From the NCBI GenBank assembly GCA_016278505.1, contig JADQBQ010000023.1, forward strand, positions 1-62,436: a stretch of DNA of 62,436 nucleotides, written 5' to 3'. The notes under the pieces were generated by a model. It had not been told where the DNA came from, made no database searches, and was given only the letters and a program-made list of their open reading frames with translations. Of this stretch, positions 25,241 through 32,880 are shown in pieces; the stretch's first letter is position 1, and every line of letters starts with the position of its first letter. This DNA comes from Clostridiales bacterium. Its GTDB lineage: Bacteria; Bacillota; Desulfotomaculia; Desulfotomaculales; VENG01. A program made the translations under genes and the position numbers.

Positions 25241-25750
25241 TCACCTCATAAGGTAAGCCACTACCGTACCTGTAGTTATGGCCACTCCGTAGGGGAAGGC
25301 TATTGTGTTTTCCGCTTCCAGGGTTCCAAGCATGTTGACCCGGGGGGTAGTCCCAAAAAGGGAAAGGAGAGTGTACCATACTACCTTTAGGCTGGATAAT
25401 AGTTTTTTATTCTTTATGAGTATAAGTATGGCCAATAGCCCGCCCGCCAGAGCAGTGGCCAGGAAGGTGAGCCATACAAAACCAGGCCCGCCACAGGCAC
25501 CGATGAAGCCCAGTAGTTTTACATCTCCTGCTCCTATACCACCCATGGCGAAGGGGATGATTAGAAGTGCCATACCCAGTAGGAGGCCTTTTACGCTGGA
25601 CCACAATTCTGCCGGACCACCCGACAACAACTGAAAAGCTAAGGCTATTATGGTACCCGGTAAGATAATCCAGTTGTAGATTTTTTTGTACCGTAGGTCG
25701 GTGTAGAGGCAGATGGATAATACGGCCAGCAGTAATATCTCCAGGGCCAT
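25241..25750 (-). CDS. cpaA: Prepilin peptidase CpaA/TadV
   Basis: 169 aa with about 6 TM segments. The two catalytic aspartates of type IV prepilin peptidases are visible: 'YTDLRYKKIYNWIILPG' near residue 17 and 'GGIGAGDVKLLGFIGA' (GxGD) near 70-85. It removes the leader of Flp pilins and TadE/G pseudopilins and lacks the methylase domain of PilD. Encoded after the pilin genes beyond a strong hairpin. Confidence 0.9.
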   Translation of the reverse strand: MALEILLLAVLSICLYTDLRYKKIYNWIILPGTIIALAFQLLSGGPAELWSSVKGLLLGMALLIIPFAMGGIGAGDVKLLGFIGACGGPGFVWLTFLATALAGGLLAILILIKNKKLLSSLKVVWYTLLSLFGTTPRVNMLGTLEAENTIAFPYGVAITTGTVVAYLMR

Positions 25751-25781
25751 AATAATCAGTCCCTTCGCTTTTGTCTTAGTT

Positions 25782-25820
25782 GCTAAACTGGCCCTACTTT
25801 AAATGTAGGGCCAGTTTAGC
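25782..25820 (-). promoter_or_regulatory. Perfect 16-bp hairpin between the Flp pilin genes and cpaA
   Basis: GCTAAACTGGCCCTAC, 7-nt loop, exact complement. There is no T-run in either direction, so it is more likely an mRNA 3'-protecting or attenuating structure that allows pilin transcripts to outnumber the assembly-protein transcripts. Confidence 0.7.
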
Positions 25821-25849
25821 GGAACAATTATAAAAACATTATTTAGTGT

Positions 25850-26029
25850 TTATTGACTTGCCGGATTCTCAAGAGCATTCTGAGCGTCACCAAAGATTTC
25901 AGATAACCCACCCTGCAGACCTACAAGTGCTCCAATCAAAACTACGGCAACCAGTGCAATGATTAATCCGTATTCAACCATACCTTGTCCTTCCTCTTCA
26001 GATAAAAACCTTTTCAATAAAAGTTCCAT
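25850..26029 (-). CDS. flp: Flp-type pilin (Flp1)
   Basis: 59 aa. Short leader 'MELLLKRFLSEEEG' followed by 'QGMVEYGLIIALVAVVLIGAL': the Flp processing site with cleavage predicted after Gly14, which places Glu at +5 and the Glu-Tyr pair typical of Flp pilins, then one TM. The tail ends 'NALENPASQ'. Ribosome site AAAGGTGG 8 nt upstream. Probable major subunit of the Tad pilus. Confidence 0.9.
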   Translation of the reverse strand: MELLLKRFLSEEEGQGMVEYGLIIALVAVVLIGALVGLQGGLSEIFGDAQNALENPASQ

Positions 26030-26053
26030 TATTTGACCACCTTTCCTAAATTT

Positions 26054-26218
26054 TTATTCAAACTCTTGAGCAGCCTGTTTAATAAATTGCGAAAGACTTT
26101 GTCCCATTAATTTTAGTCCGGTAAAACACGCCAGGGCAATAAATACAATAATTAGCGCATATTCAACCATTCCTTGCCCGCTTTCATCATCCCAGAGTCT
26201 GAGGGCTCCCGTTGGCAC
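26054..26218 (-). CDS. flp: Second Flp-type pilin (Flp2)
   Basis: 54 aa from a GTG at 26218. Contains 'DESGQGMVEYALIIVFIAL', sharing the GQGMVEY processing site with Flp1 but having a different TM and a Cys in it ('ALACFTGLKLMG'). GGAGG lies only 2 nt before the GTG, so either the start is non-standard or translation is deliberately weak. Probably a minor pilin. First gene of the operon, 24 bp before Flp1. Confidence 0.82.
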   Translation of the reverse strand: MPTGALRLWDDESGQGMVEYALIIVFIALACFTGLKLMGQSLSQFIKQAAQEFE

Positions 26219-26354
26219 CACCTCCGGTTGATTCTCTCCCGCCTTATGTAATATCAGTTTAGCATTTTCATGATTTTTTTACATGAATCGCCGGTACGGT
26301 TTATTTAAGGACATGTTTCCTTAAAAACTATAGGACCTGCGGTCTATGAGTGAC
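26219..26354 (-). promoter_or_regulatory. Leader of the tad operon
   Basis: Contains TTCATG-N9-CATGAA (about 26268-26289), a possible operator or hairpin, just upstream of the expected promoter region. I could not assign -35/-10 boxes confidently and see no c-di-GMP riboswitch core. Regulation by the adjacent DegU-like regulator is plausible from position only. Confidence 0.35.
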
Positions 26355-26382
26355 AAAAAACCCGTTTCTCTTGGAAACGGGT
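26355..26382 (-). terminator. Terminator between the response regulator and the tad operon
   Basis: On the minus strand ACCCGTTTC / GAAACGGGT with a 4-nt loop, followed by TTTTTTG, 4 bp after the regulator stop. It separates the two-component genes from the pilus genes. Confidence 0.85.
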
Positions 26383-26385
26383 CTC

Positions 26386-27039
26386 TTAAATCTGAACAAT
26401 TTTATTTTTAATGGCGTATAAAGCTGCCTGGGTTCTGTCGGTTACTTCGAGTTTTTGAAAAATATTGGTTAAGTGATTCTTTACAGTTTTCTCACTGATA
26501 AACAGCTTTTCCGCAATAGATTTGTTGTTTTCCCCCTTGGCCACAAGTTCCAGTACTTCCAGTTCCCTTTTGGTAAGCCCGTGGTTTTCTTCATTGGGTT
26601 CGGAAGAGAGCCGGTTGAATTCCTGAAAAACCCGGGCCATAAGTTTGGGAGGGATAAAAGATTCACCCTGCGCAGTTCCTTTAATGGTATGTATTAACTG
26701 GTCGGGACTTACATCTTTTAAAAGGTAGGCAGAAGACCCGGAGCGAATCATTTCGAACAAGTATTCTTCATCCTCATGGATGGTAAGAGCTATGACCCTG
26801 GTTTGAGGTGACTTTTCCCTGATCAACTTGCAGGCCTCTATGCCATTCATTTGGGGCATGTTTATGTCCATGAGGACCACATCTGCCTTTTTTTCTAGGG
26901 TAATTTCTACCGCGTGGTTACCGTCTTCAGCCTCGCCAACCAACGATATGGCAGGGTCCAGAGATAGGACACGGCTCAATCCTTCCCGAATTAATGCGTG
27001 GTCGTCGGCTACCACAACTCTTATTTTATTACCAGCCAT
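26386..27039 (-). CDS. DegU/NarL-type response regulator
   Basis: 217 aa from the ATG at 27039, 8 nt after AAGGAG. Receiver domain: acidic pair 'VVADDHALIREGL', phospho-acceptor in 'DVVLMDINMPQMNG', Thr in 'VIALTIHED' and Lys in 'AYLLKDVSPD'. C-terminal LuxR helix-turn-helix 'LTKRELEVLELVAKGE' through 'ISEKTVKNHLTNIFQKL'. Encoded 52 bp after its cognate kinase and just before the tad operon, its likely target. Confidence 0.92.
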   Translation of the reverse strand: MAGNKIRVVVADDHALIREGLSRVLSLDPAISLVGEAEDGNHAVEITLEKKADVVLMDINMPQMNGIEACKLIREKSPQTRVIALTIHEDEEYLFEMIRSGSSAYLLKDVSPDQLIHTIKGTAQGESFIPPKLMARVFQEFNRLSSEPNEENHGLTKRELEVLELVAKGENNKSIAEKLFISEKTVKNHLTNIFQKLEVTDRTQAALYAIKNKIVQI

Positions 27040-27091
27040 CGGCAAACTCCTTTTTAACTAAATTTTATTACCTTGAAAGTCAAAGTGAAAT

Positions 27092-28258
27092 TTATTGTTC
27101 CTTAGGCGGGCCGTCAAACCATTCTTTTACGGGAATTGAAACATATACTGCCGTGCCTTTTCCGGGAGAGCTCTGAATGTCAATGTTTCCATTTAAAAGT
27201 GCTGTACGCTCCCTAATATTAACTAAGCCATATCCTTCCTGGCTGCTGTTTTGGTTTTCCGTGGTGTTTAATTCAAAGCCTTGCCCGTCGTCGCGGACTG
27301 TTACATTGAGTTTATCTTCCAACATTTCTACCTTAACCGTGGCATGCTTAGCTCCGGCATGCTTCTGGATATTGTTTAAGCACTCCTGGATAACGCGAAA
27401 TACTGCAACTTCACTGGTGGATGACATACGCCTGTTGGGACCCATACATACCAGCTCGGTCTTAAAGCTGTTTTGTTCTTTATACTGTGTTAAGTAGCGT
27501 TTTAATGCAGCTATCAAGCCAAGGTCATCAAGCACCATGGGGCGCAGGTCGAATATAATTTTGCGGACGTCGTGCAGGCTTTGACGCACTGACTCTTGCA
27601 GGCCATGCAATTCATCTTTTACTTTCCTGGGCTCTACCTCCAGCAACTTAAGACAAAATTCAGCCCGCATTACTATATTGGCTAAAAGTTGTGCAGGCCC
27701 GTCATGAATTTCCCGGGCTACTCTCTTTCTTTCCTCTTCCTGGGCCCGTATTATATTTACTCCCATTTGCTGCATTTTTTGCAGTTCATTTATCTTGTCT
27801 GAAGCCAATTGCAGGTCGCTGCTGAGGTAATTGAAGACAACACCCAGATGAGACATCATATTCTCGGCTTTCTGTACCATTTCCTTTAAATGTTTTACTC
27901 TTCGTGCCAGCTGGTCTCTTTTAAAGCGGGCCAAGGTTTCCTGGTGTCTCCAGTCGTTTACCAAAAGCTGCAGATCTTGAGCCTCTTTATAAGCTGCCTT
28001 TACAACCTGCTCCGTGTAGCGGGAGAAATCTCGGTGTACTTCCATTAGCCTGATGCGGGAATTTTTCTCTTTCTTCTCTATTTGATCCACCCGCTTAATA
28101 ATCTTGGTAACTTCTTCCTTTGCCTTTTCCAGCTCCTCACAGGCTTGTTGGTATTCTTCGCGCGTACTCTCTGCTATATCATAAAGCTGTTTTTTACCTT
28201 GTTCCAGTGCTTCAAGGGTGTTATTGATAATTTTGTCCAATACTTTTATGTCTATCAT
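27092..28258 (-). CDS. DegS-like cytoplasmic sensor histidine kinase
   Basis: 388 aa from the ATG at 28258 (GGGGTG upstream); the longer frame adds 10 unlikely residues. No TM. A long N-terminal coiled coil (about 1-175) resembles the DegS sensor region. HisKA_3 dimerisation domain with phospho-acceptor His in 'RVAREIHDGPAQLLANIV', then HATPase_c with the N box 'CLNNIQKHAGAKHATV', 'VRDDGQGF' and 'GLVNIRERTALLNG'. Pairs with the downstream NarL-type regulator; a DegS/DegU-like pair placed to govern pili. Confidence 0.9.
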   Translation of the reverse strand: MIDIKVLDKIINNTLEALEQGKKQLYDIAESTREEYQQACEELEKAKEEVTKIIKRVDQIEKKEKNSRIRLMEVHRDFSRYTEQVVKAAYKEAQDLQLLVNDWRHQETLARFKRDQLARRVKHLKEMVQKAENMMSHLGVVFNYLSSDLQLASDKINELQKMQQMGVNIIRAQEEERKRVAREIHDGPAQLLANIVMRAEFCLKLLEVEPRKVKDELHGLQESVRQSLHDVRKIIFDLRPMVLDDLGLIAALKRYLTQYKEQNSFKTELVCMGPNRRMSSTSEVAVFRVIQECLNNIQKHAGAKHATVKVEMLEDKLNVTVRDDGQGFELNTTENQNSSQEGYGLVNIRERTALLNGNIDIQSSPGKGTAVYVSIPVKEWFDGPPKEQ

Positions 28259-28479
28259 GAAAAAGCACCCCAAAAAAAATAGTATCAAAATAGTTATTCG
28301 TTGTAAAACGTCCCATTTCCTGCCTAATAATCAGAATATGCTAGAAAAAGTCGAATCAAGAAGGTGGCTGTCATCCTGCTTTTGATTGTAGGGTATAATA
28401 TAACTCAATATAAGTGTTGGCAGCAAGGGGAGATTATAGAAAGAGGGTAGATAGGTATGAATGTGGTATGAAAGAAGTA

Positions 28480-28504
28480 AAGTCCCACGTGCGTGGGACT
28501 TTAC
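28480..28504 (-). terminator. Palindromic hairpin after the L,D-transpeptidase gene
   Basis: AAAGTCCCACG-TG-CGTGGGACTTT, 7 bp past the stop. The T-run is short, so it is a probable but not ideal terminator. The 220 bp between it and the kinase gene hold no recognisable gene. Confidence 0.6.
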
Positions 28505-28511
28505 CGGTAGG

Positions 28512-29318
28512 TTACTTATAAACCAGTGTTATTTTTCTCTCCTGCTCATTCCACCGGGTAGTAATTCCCGCCAGCAGGTTAAAAAATTCCAGTGGTACGT
28601 AAAGACCGTTGTTTTTTAAAGACGGTAATGTAGGCAGCCTGTGGAAGCGACCGTCGACCATAGTGGAGTCTCCTTCGACATCTATGAAAGAGCTTATACC
28701 TTCTTTTTTTATTTCAACAATGTTATATTTATTGTGCCATACCAGCTCGTAACCCAAATTTTCAACTGCCGGGCGCAGGGGGATCAAAATATGACTGCCC
28801 CTTTCTTCGGGGCCCTGGTTGTGGGGTAGTGATAATAACTTGTTGCGTACCACAAGTTTTATAGGTTTTGGTTTGGGCTTTTCAGCTATGATGCCTCTTA
28901 GTGGATTGCTTATAGGTGAACTATTGATGGTCACCGGAGTCCCTGTGGGCACATGATTAAATAGCCAGATAACATCTTGGTCGTACATGCGGATACATCC
29001 GCCGGAGGCATACGTGCCGATGGAAGCAGGATTGCTGTTACCATGTATACCGTAGGTACCTCCTCCGCCAATACTAAGACCTAACCAGCGTGGCCCCAGG
29101 GGGTTATTCGGGCTGCCGCCGGGAATTTTACCCCGCCCATAGTAAGGGTTTACTATTTTACTTACTATGGTGAATGTTCCTTCCGGGGTGAAAGAATGGT
29201 GACGGCCGGTGGCTACGGGGAAAACGCGAATCTGTTTGCCGTCGTCATATAAAGCCAGTTTATTGCTGGCTTTACTGATAGTTATGGAGTACCCGGCCCA
29301 AGCTATATTACAAATCAT
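28512..29318 (-). CDS. Secreted L,D-transpeptidase (YkuD) with copper-amine-oxidase-like C-terminal domain; start unresolved
   Basis: YkuD domain (about 1-135 from the ATG at 29318) with catalytic motif 'GIHGNS' ... 'SGGCIRMYDQDV' (His and Cys). The C-terminal ~100 residues look like the copper amine oxidase N-terminal-like stalk domain ('LIPLRPAVENLGYELVWHN', 'KKITLVYK'-type end). It cross-links peptidoglycan 3-3 outside the membrane. The ATG at 29318 has no ribosome site, but in-frame upstream codons encode 'KKGLTLCLALCFALMIC', a clear signal peptide with no standard start. One extra A in the A6 run (29360-29355) would join it to a TTG at 29365 that has GGGGGTG 8 nt upstream. Confidence 0.8.
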   Translation of the reverse strand: MICNIAWAGYSITISKASNKLALYDDGKQIRVFPVATGRHHSFTPEGTFTIVSKIVNPYYGRGKIPGGSPNNPLGPRWLGLSIGGGGTYGIHGNSNPASIGTYASGGCIRMYDQDVIWLFNHVPTGTPVTINSSPISNPLRGIIAEKPKPKPIKLVVRNKLLSLPHNQGPEERGSHILIPLRPAVENLGYELVWHNKYNIVEIKKEGISSFIDVEGDSTMVDGRFHRLPTLPSLKNNGLYVPLEFFNLLAGITTRWNEQERKITLVYK

Positions 29319-29506
29319 TAAAGCAAAACAAAGGGCCAGGCATAATGTTAGGCCTTTTTTCTCAACTAATTAGCACCCCCTTGGGAAAAAATTGTTATTT
29401 TTTGATGCAGATTGTGTTATCACATAATAATATTTGGTTAGAAATCAAATGATGCATGTCCAAATATTTGGCGAGACTTAAAATTTTATGGCAGGGGGTC
29501 ATGTTT

Positions 29507-30769
29507 ATGGAAATAATAGGTGAGGATAGCCAGGAAAAAGCAGTACTTATTGGCGTTGAACTTCCGGGCACCGGCAGTCAGGAAGTGGAAGACTCCTTGG
29601 AAGAACTGGCCCGGCTTACAGAAACAGCCGGAGCATACGTAGCTGATGTGCAGGTACAAAGGAGAAAACGGCCGCATCCCGCTACATTTATCGGCCCGGG
29701 TAAGGCCGAAGAGTTAAGGGATATCTGTGCTGAATTAGAGGCCGGAGTTGTTATTTGCGACCGGGAAATATCCCCCGGCCAGGCCAACAAACTGGAGAAA
29801 ATTGTGGAAGTAAAGGTACTTGATCGCACTCAGCTTATCTTGGACATCTTTGCTGGGAGGGCTCGTACCAGGGAAGGAAAGCTGCAGGTTGAATTAGCTC
29901 AATTGGAATACATGCTGCCCCGCTTAGTGGGTACCGGTACTCAGCTTTCCCGCCTGGGCGGGGGCATAGGTACCCGGGGCCCCGGGGAAACCAAGTTGGA
30001 AATTGACCGCAGGAGGATTAGAAAACGTATATCTGATCTGAGGAAAGAAATTATCGAAGTGAGGCGGCACCGAGAACTTTTACGGCGTGGGCGCAAGGAA
30101 ATCCCAGTTCCTTTGGTATCCCTGGTGGGCTATACTAATGCCGGTAAGTCAACACTATTAAACTCATTGACGGGTGCAGAGGTGCTGGTGGAGGATAAAT
30201 TGTTTGCTACCTTGGATCCAACCACGCGGCGGGTAGACTTACCTAATAACCAGGAAGTCTTGTTTACTGATACTGTTGGCTTTATCAAAAATTTACCCCA
30301 CCATCTGGTGGCTGCATTCAGGGCTACTTTGGAAGAGGTGGTTGAGGCGGACCTTTTACTGCACGTGGTGGATGCATCCCATCCCAATTATCCGGAACAA
30401 GTAGAGGCGGTAAACTCGGTATTGGAATCACTGGACGTGGGAGGCAAGTCAACTATAATGGTATTTAACAAGATGGACAGGGTGCAGGATTTACCGGTGT
30501 TCCAAGACCCGAATGTGCCCTGGGTGGCGGTATCGGCCCATACGGGAGAGGGGCTGGACAATTTGCTGGGTGCCGTAGAAGATGCACTGGGAAAAGAAAG
30601 AGTACGGGTTACATTTTCAATTCCTTATGATAAAAGCAGTCTTCTCGATACTATACATCAAAAGGGGCAGGTGCTGCACCATGAGCATGGTCAGGACGGG
30701 ATAAGTTTGGAAGTTGAAATGGATCGCGTGTGGGCTGAGAGGATAGAGTCGAAGCTAGAGGGAGAATAA
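29507..30769 (+). CDS. hflX: Ribosome-associated GTPase HflX
   Basis: 420 aa from the ATG at 29507, 8 nt after AGGGGGT. N-terminal HflX domain ('HPATFIGPGKAEEL', 'GVVICDREISPGQANKLEK' region), the Gly-rich linker 'GTQLSRLGGGIGTRGPGETKLE', here named by RGPGETKLE, then the G domain: G1 'GYTNAGKST', G3 'FTDTVGFIKNLP', G4 'NKMD', G5 'VSAHTGEG'. Splits or rescues stalled 70S ribosomes under stress (family knowledge). Monocistronic, followed by repeats. Confidence 0.95.
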   Translation: MEIIGEDSQEKAVLIGVELPGTGSQEVEDSLEELARLTETAGAYVADVQVQRRKRPHPATFIGPGKAEELRDICAELEAGVVICDREISPGQANKLEKIVEVKVLDRTQLILDIFAGRARTREGKLQVELAQLEYMLPRLVGTGTQLSRLGGGIGTRGPGETKLEIDRRRIRKRISDLRKEIIEVRRHRELLRRGRKEIPVPLVSLVGYTNAGKSTLLNSLTGAEVLVEDKLFATLDPTTRRVDLPNNQEVLFTDTVGFIKNLPHHLVAAFRATLEEVVEADLLLHVVDASHPNYPEQVEAVNSVLESLDVGGKSTIMVFNKMDRVQDLPVFQDPNVPWVAVSAHTGEGLDNLLGAVEDALGKERVRVTFSIPYDKSSLLDTIHQKGQVLHHEHGQDGISLEVEMDRVWAERIESKLEGE

Positions 30770-30774
30770 TTAAA

Positions 30775-30935
30775 ACCCAAAAACCTTTTGACGGGATTAA
30801 CGGGATTGTTGGGATTTTAAAACATTTGAATATAGTTTAGTAAATGAAGTGGTGGTGAGCGGGAGAATTGGAATGGAGCAATAAACAAAAAGAGAAAATC
30901 TTAGACAGGATTACAGGATTTCAAGGATTTTTTAA
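30775..30935 (+). repeat. Interspersed repeat, family B, copy 1
   Basis: About 160 bp: left arm GACGGGATTAACGGGATTG, a middle with GGAATGGAGCAATAAACAAA, right arm GACAGGATTACAGGATTTC. Unlike family A, the two arms are in the same orientation and use different unit spellings (ACGGGAT versus ACAGGAT). A frame through this region translates as DRITGF/DGINGI-type runs and is not a gene. Confidence 0.8.
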
Positions 30936-31037
30936 AAGTAAAAGCCCAACTTATTTGCTTATTCTTGAGAGGCCTTTAAAAGGACCAGAGGAATGGCATG
31001 AAATTCTTAATGCAAGTAGTGTTTTGGGGTCCTGTTT

Positions 31038-31264
31038 TTTAGACGGGATTAACGGGATTGTTGGGATTTTTGAAACATTTTAGATATAGCTTTAGCAAAT
31101 AAAGTAATGGTGGCGGGGGAATTGGAATGGAGCAATAAACAAAAAAGAGAAAGGCTTAGACAGGATTACAGGATTACAGGATTTTTAAAAAACATTAGTG
31201 GCAAGGCTTGTTGAATAATCTCATTTTGGGGTCTGTTTAAAATTTGGTTTTAAATTCCTTATGT
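31038..31264 (+). repeat. Interspersed repeat, family B, copy 2
   Basis: Same blocks as copy 1 (GACGGGATTAACGGGATTG, GGAATGGAGCAATAAAC, GACAGGATTACAGGATTAC), with an additional right flank ending GGTTTTAAATTCCTTATGTA, which is shared with the copy near 32451. Confidence 0.8.
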
Positions 31265-31309
31265 AAATGAGACCGGCAATAATAAATGCTGAACTCATAA
31301 AGAAAGCAA

Positions 31310-31440
31310 CTCCCAACTTTTAAAATCCCTATCCCGTGAAATCCCGTTAATCCCGTCAAAGAACTAAAAGACCCCAAAGAAAAAACCCACAATGTCTTAA
31401 TGTTTAAATCTTTATCCTGCAATCCTGTAATCCTGTCCAA
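31310..31440 (-). repeat. Interspersed repeat, family C, copy 1
   Basis: Arms ATCCCGTTAATCCCGTC and CCTGCAATCCTGTAATCC around a core containing ACTAAAAGACCCCAAAG and CCCACAATGTCTTAATG. The reverse complement of this whole arrangement recurs at 37195-37335. Confidence 0.8.
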
Positions 31441-31561
31441 AAAAAGACTCCAAAGGAATACCCAATTATTTACCCCCCTGTTTTTACCAACAGGGGTTTT
31501 TACATAAAAAGTAACGATCGGTAAAAACTAGGCACAGGATCAGCTTAAAGGGGGTGATTTT

Positions 31562-31798
31562 GTGCACCAAGGACAGTTGACCGAGAAAGAGAAGCTTGTC
31601 ATCCAGGAGCAATTAATGGCCGAACAGCTCTGCTCCAAAAAAGTTCAAATGTATTTAAGCCAGGTGCAAGACCCTGCTATCCAGGGAGTGTTGCAGCAAA
31701 TGGCAGATAAAGGCCAAAGACATGTTAGTACCTTGAACAACATGCTGCAGCAGCAAACACTATCTGCTACCGGTGGTTACACCACTACCATGCAGTAA
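31562..31798 (+). CDS. Small coat-type protein (ferritin-like, CotF-associated)
   Basis: 78 aa, GTG start behind AAAGGGGGTG. Helical, Gln-rich ('QGQLTEKEKLVIQEQLMAEQL', here named by TEKEKLVIQEQL), with the pattern 'EQLCSKKVQMYLSQVQDPAIQ' typical of short spore coat proteins paired with CotF-like proteins. It precedes the next coat gene by 42 bp, so the two form an operon. Probable spore coat component; the function is inferred from family and pairing. Confidence 0.65.
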   Translation: MHQGQLTEKEKLVIQEQLMAEQLCSKKVQMYLSQVQDPAIQGVLQQMADKGQRHVSTLNNMLQQQTLSATGGYTTTMQ

Positions 31799-31840
31799 AT
31801 ATGATGTGAGTATATAGAAAAGTGAAGGAGGTGGAAGGAA

Positions 31841-32140
31841 TTGCAGCTAAGTGACAAAGATATGTTAACGGATTTACTGCTCGGTACCAAGTCAATCTCC
31901 ACGGCTTATCATCATGGGGTTCTTGAGGCGGCCAATAACCGCACAAGAAATACCTTTATCCAGCTAAATAATGAAGAGCTAAATTTTCAAAAGCAAATTT
32001 TTGATATTATGCACGACAGAAACTGGTACCAGGTTGAACCTGCCCAAATGACTGCGGCTTCGCAGCAACAACAAAGGACTGTCGCACCGCAGCAGATGAA
32101 TGTGCGCGAGGATTACCAGGTGGAGCAAAGGCCATATTAA
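31841..32140 (+). CDS. CotF-family spore coat protein
   Basis: 99 aa, TTG start behind AAGGAGGTGG. CotF pattern: 'LSDKDMLTDLLLGTKSIST', 'HHGVLEAANNRTRNTF', 'LNNEELNFQKQIFDIMHDRNWYQVEPA' (in pieces). It continues into a Gln-rich tail. Expected in the spore coat; presumably under late mother-cell sigma control, though no promoter was assigned. Ends in a strong terminator. Confidence 0.82.
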   Translation: MQLSDKDMLTDLLLGTKSISTAYHHGVLEAANNRTRNTFIQLNNEELNFQKQIFDIMHDRNWYQVEPAQMTAASQQQQRTVAPQQMNVREDYQVEQRPY

Positions 32141-32174
32141 AATTCGTTTTACCGGGGTAGCCCTTGGAGAGGGA

Positions 32175-32206
32175 GACGGGGACAGGAACGTTGTCCTCGT
32201 CTTTTT
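32175..32206 (+). terminator. Terminator of the coat-protein operon
   Basis: GACGGGGACA / TGTCCTCGTC, 7-nt loop, then TTTTT. Confidence 0.85.
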
Positions 32207-32217
32207 CACGTAAAAAT

Positions 32218-32451
32218 TAAAATCTTTGACGGGATTAACGGGATTATTGGGATTTTTAAGACATTTTAATATAGCCTTGGGTAAAGAAAGTAGTGCTGTA
32301 CCGGGAGAATTAGAATTGGAGTAATAAACAAAAACAAAATCTTAGACAGGATTACAGGATTGCAAGGATTTTTAAAAAAATTTAAAGGCCATACTGGTGG
32401 TTGATACATATTTTTTTAGCCTGATCATAATGGTTTTAAATTCCTTATGTA
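32218..32451 (+). repeat. Interspersed repeat, family B, copy 3
   Basis: GACGGGATTAACGGGATTAT, GAATTGGAGTAATAAAC, GACAGGATTACAGGATTGC and the right flank GGTTTTAAATTCCTTATGTA, all in the same order as copy 2. Confidence 0.8.
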
Positions 32452-32456
32452 GGATT

Positions 32457-32540
32457 ATCATTCTGAGTGCAGCGAAGAATCTGAGTATTTATGCGACTTT
32501 TAAGATTCTTCATTTCACTTCGTTTCATTCCAGAATGACA
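32457..32540. repeat. TCATTCTGAG-type palindromic repeat element
   Basis: The outer arms TCATTCTG... and ...CAGAATGACA and the inner arms GAAGAATCT / AGATTCTTC pair into a long imperfect hairpin. Elements reading 'CATTCTGAG..AGCGAAGAATCT' occur in many unrelated bacterial genomes (recalled knowledge). Probably a non-autonomous mobile palindrome inserted among the other repeats. Confidence 0.75.
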
Positions 32541-32609
32541 TGAATATGGACTTTTTTCAGCAGTCCCGGACGAGTCCTCTTGCTTCCTTGCTTAAAAGTA
32601 TTGTTTGGG

Positions 32610-32880
32610 TCTTGGCTTATGGGTCTTTTTTATTTGACAGGATTACAGGATTTGCAGGATGCTTTGGGGTCATTGCTTTTGGGTCTTTAAAAGCATTTTT
32701 AAATTGTTTGCTTTAGAACTTTGGACTTGCCCAAAGCTCTGTTTAGATGATAAAGACTTTCGATTGAGTTTTTATTTTTTAAAAAATCCTGTTGATCCTG
32801 TTAATCCTGTCTAAGAAAATTGTTTACCCCAAAGCCCCACATACAAAGCCATTTATCCCTCTTATCCCATCAAAACTCAC
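32610..32880 (-). repeat. Interspersed repeat, family A, copy 4 (inverted)
   Basis: The reverse complement of copies 1-3: GACAGGATTACAGGATTTGC at the left, core TAAAGACTTTCGATTGAG in the middle, ATCCTGTTGATCCTGTTAA at the right, outer tail ACATACAAAGCC. Confidence 0.8.

Noticed and set aside
30868-31083. 71-aa frame reading DRITGFQGF / DGINGIVGIF
   Set aside because: It is a translation of the GGATTACAGGATT-type repeats (families B and C), with no independent coding signal.
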